Below, piece by piece: positions 5,092-5,319 of a DNA stretch of 5,319 nt; position 1 is the first letter of the stretch; every line of letters starts with the position of its first letter. The notes beneath the pieces were generated by a model. The model was not told where the DNA came from and ran no database searches. It saw only the letters and a list, made by a program, of their open reading frames with translations. Location: NCBI GenBank assembly GCA_017385345.1, contig JAFNRY010000222.1, positions 1 to 5,319 on the forward strand, read 5' to 3'. Origin of the DNA: Kiritimatiellia bacterium (GTDB lineage Bacteria > Verrucomicrobiota > Kiritimatiellia > RFP12 > UBA1067). A program made the position numbers and the translations under genes.

Positions 5092-5319
5092 CTACCAGAT
5101 GGCGACGACAATGCCGGACTTGACGACCCGGATCTGCTTTCCGTTGGCGGTGCACCGCACCGTCCAGCCGCGCATGCCGTCCAACTCAGGAACGCCTGCG
5201 AACGTGCCGTCGCCGGTGGCTTCGGCAAAGACATACTTGCTGCCGGAAACCGCCCCTTCGATCTTCAGCGTCGAGCCCGTGAACGTCAGCGTCCCGCCGT
5301 TCTCGAATGTAATCGCCCC
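5092..5319 (-). CDS. C-terminal fragment of a large beta-repeat (autotransporter-repeat-like) surface protein
   Basis: An open frame enters from the right edge and ends at TAG 5094-5092, giving the last 75 residues of a longer protein. It is rich in Gly, Thr and Val with alternating hydrophobic residues: ITFENGGTLTFTGSTLKIEG (3-22), SKYVFAEATGDGTFAG (27-42), GWTVRCTANGKQIRVVKSG (51-69), and it ends in IVVAIW. The form 'GSTLxI.G......Y.FAEATG.GTF.GVP...GWTVR...NGK.IRVVKSG' resembles the C-termini of very long proteins with autotransporter-associated beta-strand repeats, which I recall as abundant in Kiritimatiellota, Lentisphaerota and Verrucomicrobiota. Such proteins are thought to be surface or secreted beta-helices; their cargo role is unknown. 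No transmembrane barrel is visible in this fragment. The stop codon followed by a strong terminator 20 nt on supports a real gene end. The family placement is inference from compositional and motif resemblance. Confidence 0.7.
   Translation of the reverse strand, partial: GAITFENGGTLTFTGSTLKIEGAVSGSKYVFAEATGDGTFAGVPELDGMRGWTVRCTANGKQIRVVKSGIVVAIW

Noticed and set aside
4920..5234. A 104-codon open frame on the minus strand between the two large genes
   Set aside because: It runs through the end of the repeat-protein gene, the terminator, the dyad and the promoter, and has no homology or ribosome binding site. It also does not encode the missing N-terminus of the alpha-galactosidase.
1..5319. 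CRISPR array, insertion sequence, tRNA or defence system
   Set aside because: No direct-repeat array, transposase motif, terminal inverted repeats around a mobile gene, or tRNA-like fold was seen; all long coding stretches are accounted for by metabolic genes.

Overview
The window is about 5.3 kb of GC-rich bacterial DNA in which every recognisable gene lies on the minus strand. From right to left it holds the 3' end of a large beta-repeat (autotransporter-repeat-like) surface protein, a terminator and promoter region, a four-gene operon (GH36 alpha-galactosidase, thiG, a short-chain prenyl diphosphate synthase, and manC-type mannose-1-phosphate guanylyltransferase), an intrinsic terminator, and the 5' part of rpmE (ribosomal protein L31) with its own promoter. 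Both edge genes are incomplete and easy to miss: the right-hand one has no start codon inside the window, and the left-hand one has no stop.

Organism: the Gly/Thr/Val-rich C-terminus at the right edge, a GH36 enzyme resembling those of gut polysaccharide degraders, the high GC content and sigma70-like promoters all fit a Gram-negative, carbohydrate-degrading anaerobe. The beta-repeat protein points weakly to the PVC group (Kiritimatiellota, Lentisphaerota or Verrucomicrobiota). This is inference from family resemblance; there is no phylogenetic marker except a fragment of L31.

Layout: 5319-5092 tail of the repeat protein; 5072-5027 strong hairpin with an A/T tract; 5020-4978 a second, 16-bp stem-loop/dyad overlapping the expected -35 region; about 4968-4960 an extended -10 (TGATATAAT); 4902-2905 alpha-galactosidase; 31-nt gap; 2873-2085 thiG; GTGA overlap; 2088-1315 ispA-like; ATGA overlap; 1318-296 manC-like; 286-264 terminator; 254-225 rpmE promoter; 173-1 rpmE.

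How the genes work together: thiG, ispA and manC are joined by 4-nt start/stop overlaps and are probably translationally coupled. ThiG consumes 1-deoxy-D-xylulose 5-phosphate (DXP), which is also the entry metabolite of the MEP isoprenoid pathway that feeds IspA. ManC makes GDP-mannose, a donor for glycans that may be built on polyprenyl carriers. The alpha-galactosidase at the head of the operon supplies free hexose from alpha-galactosides. No dedicated novel system is visible. The most unusual points are the missing post-DDxxD lysine segment of the prenyl synthase, the shortened N-terminus and altered active-site loops of the alpha-galactosidase, and the dyad over the operon promoter.
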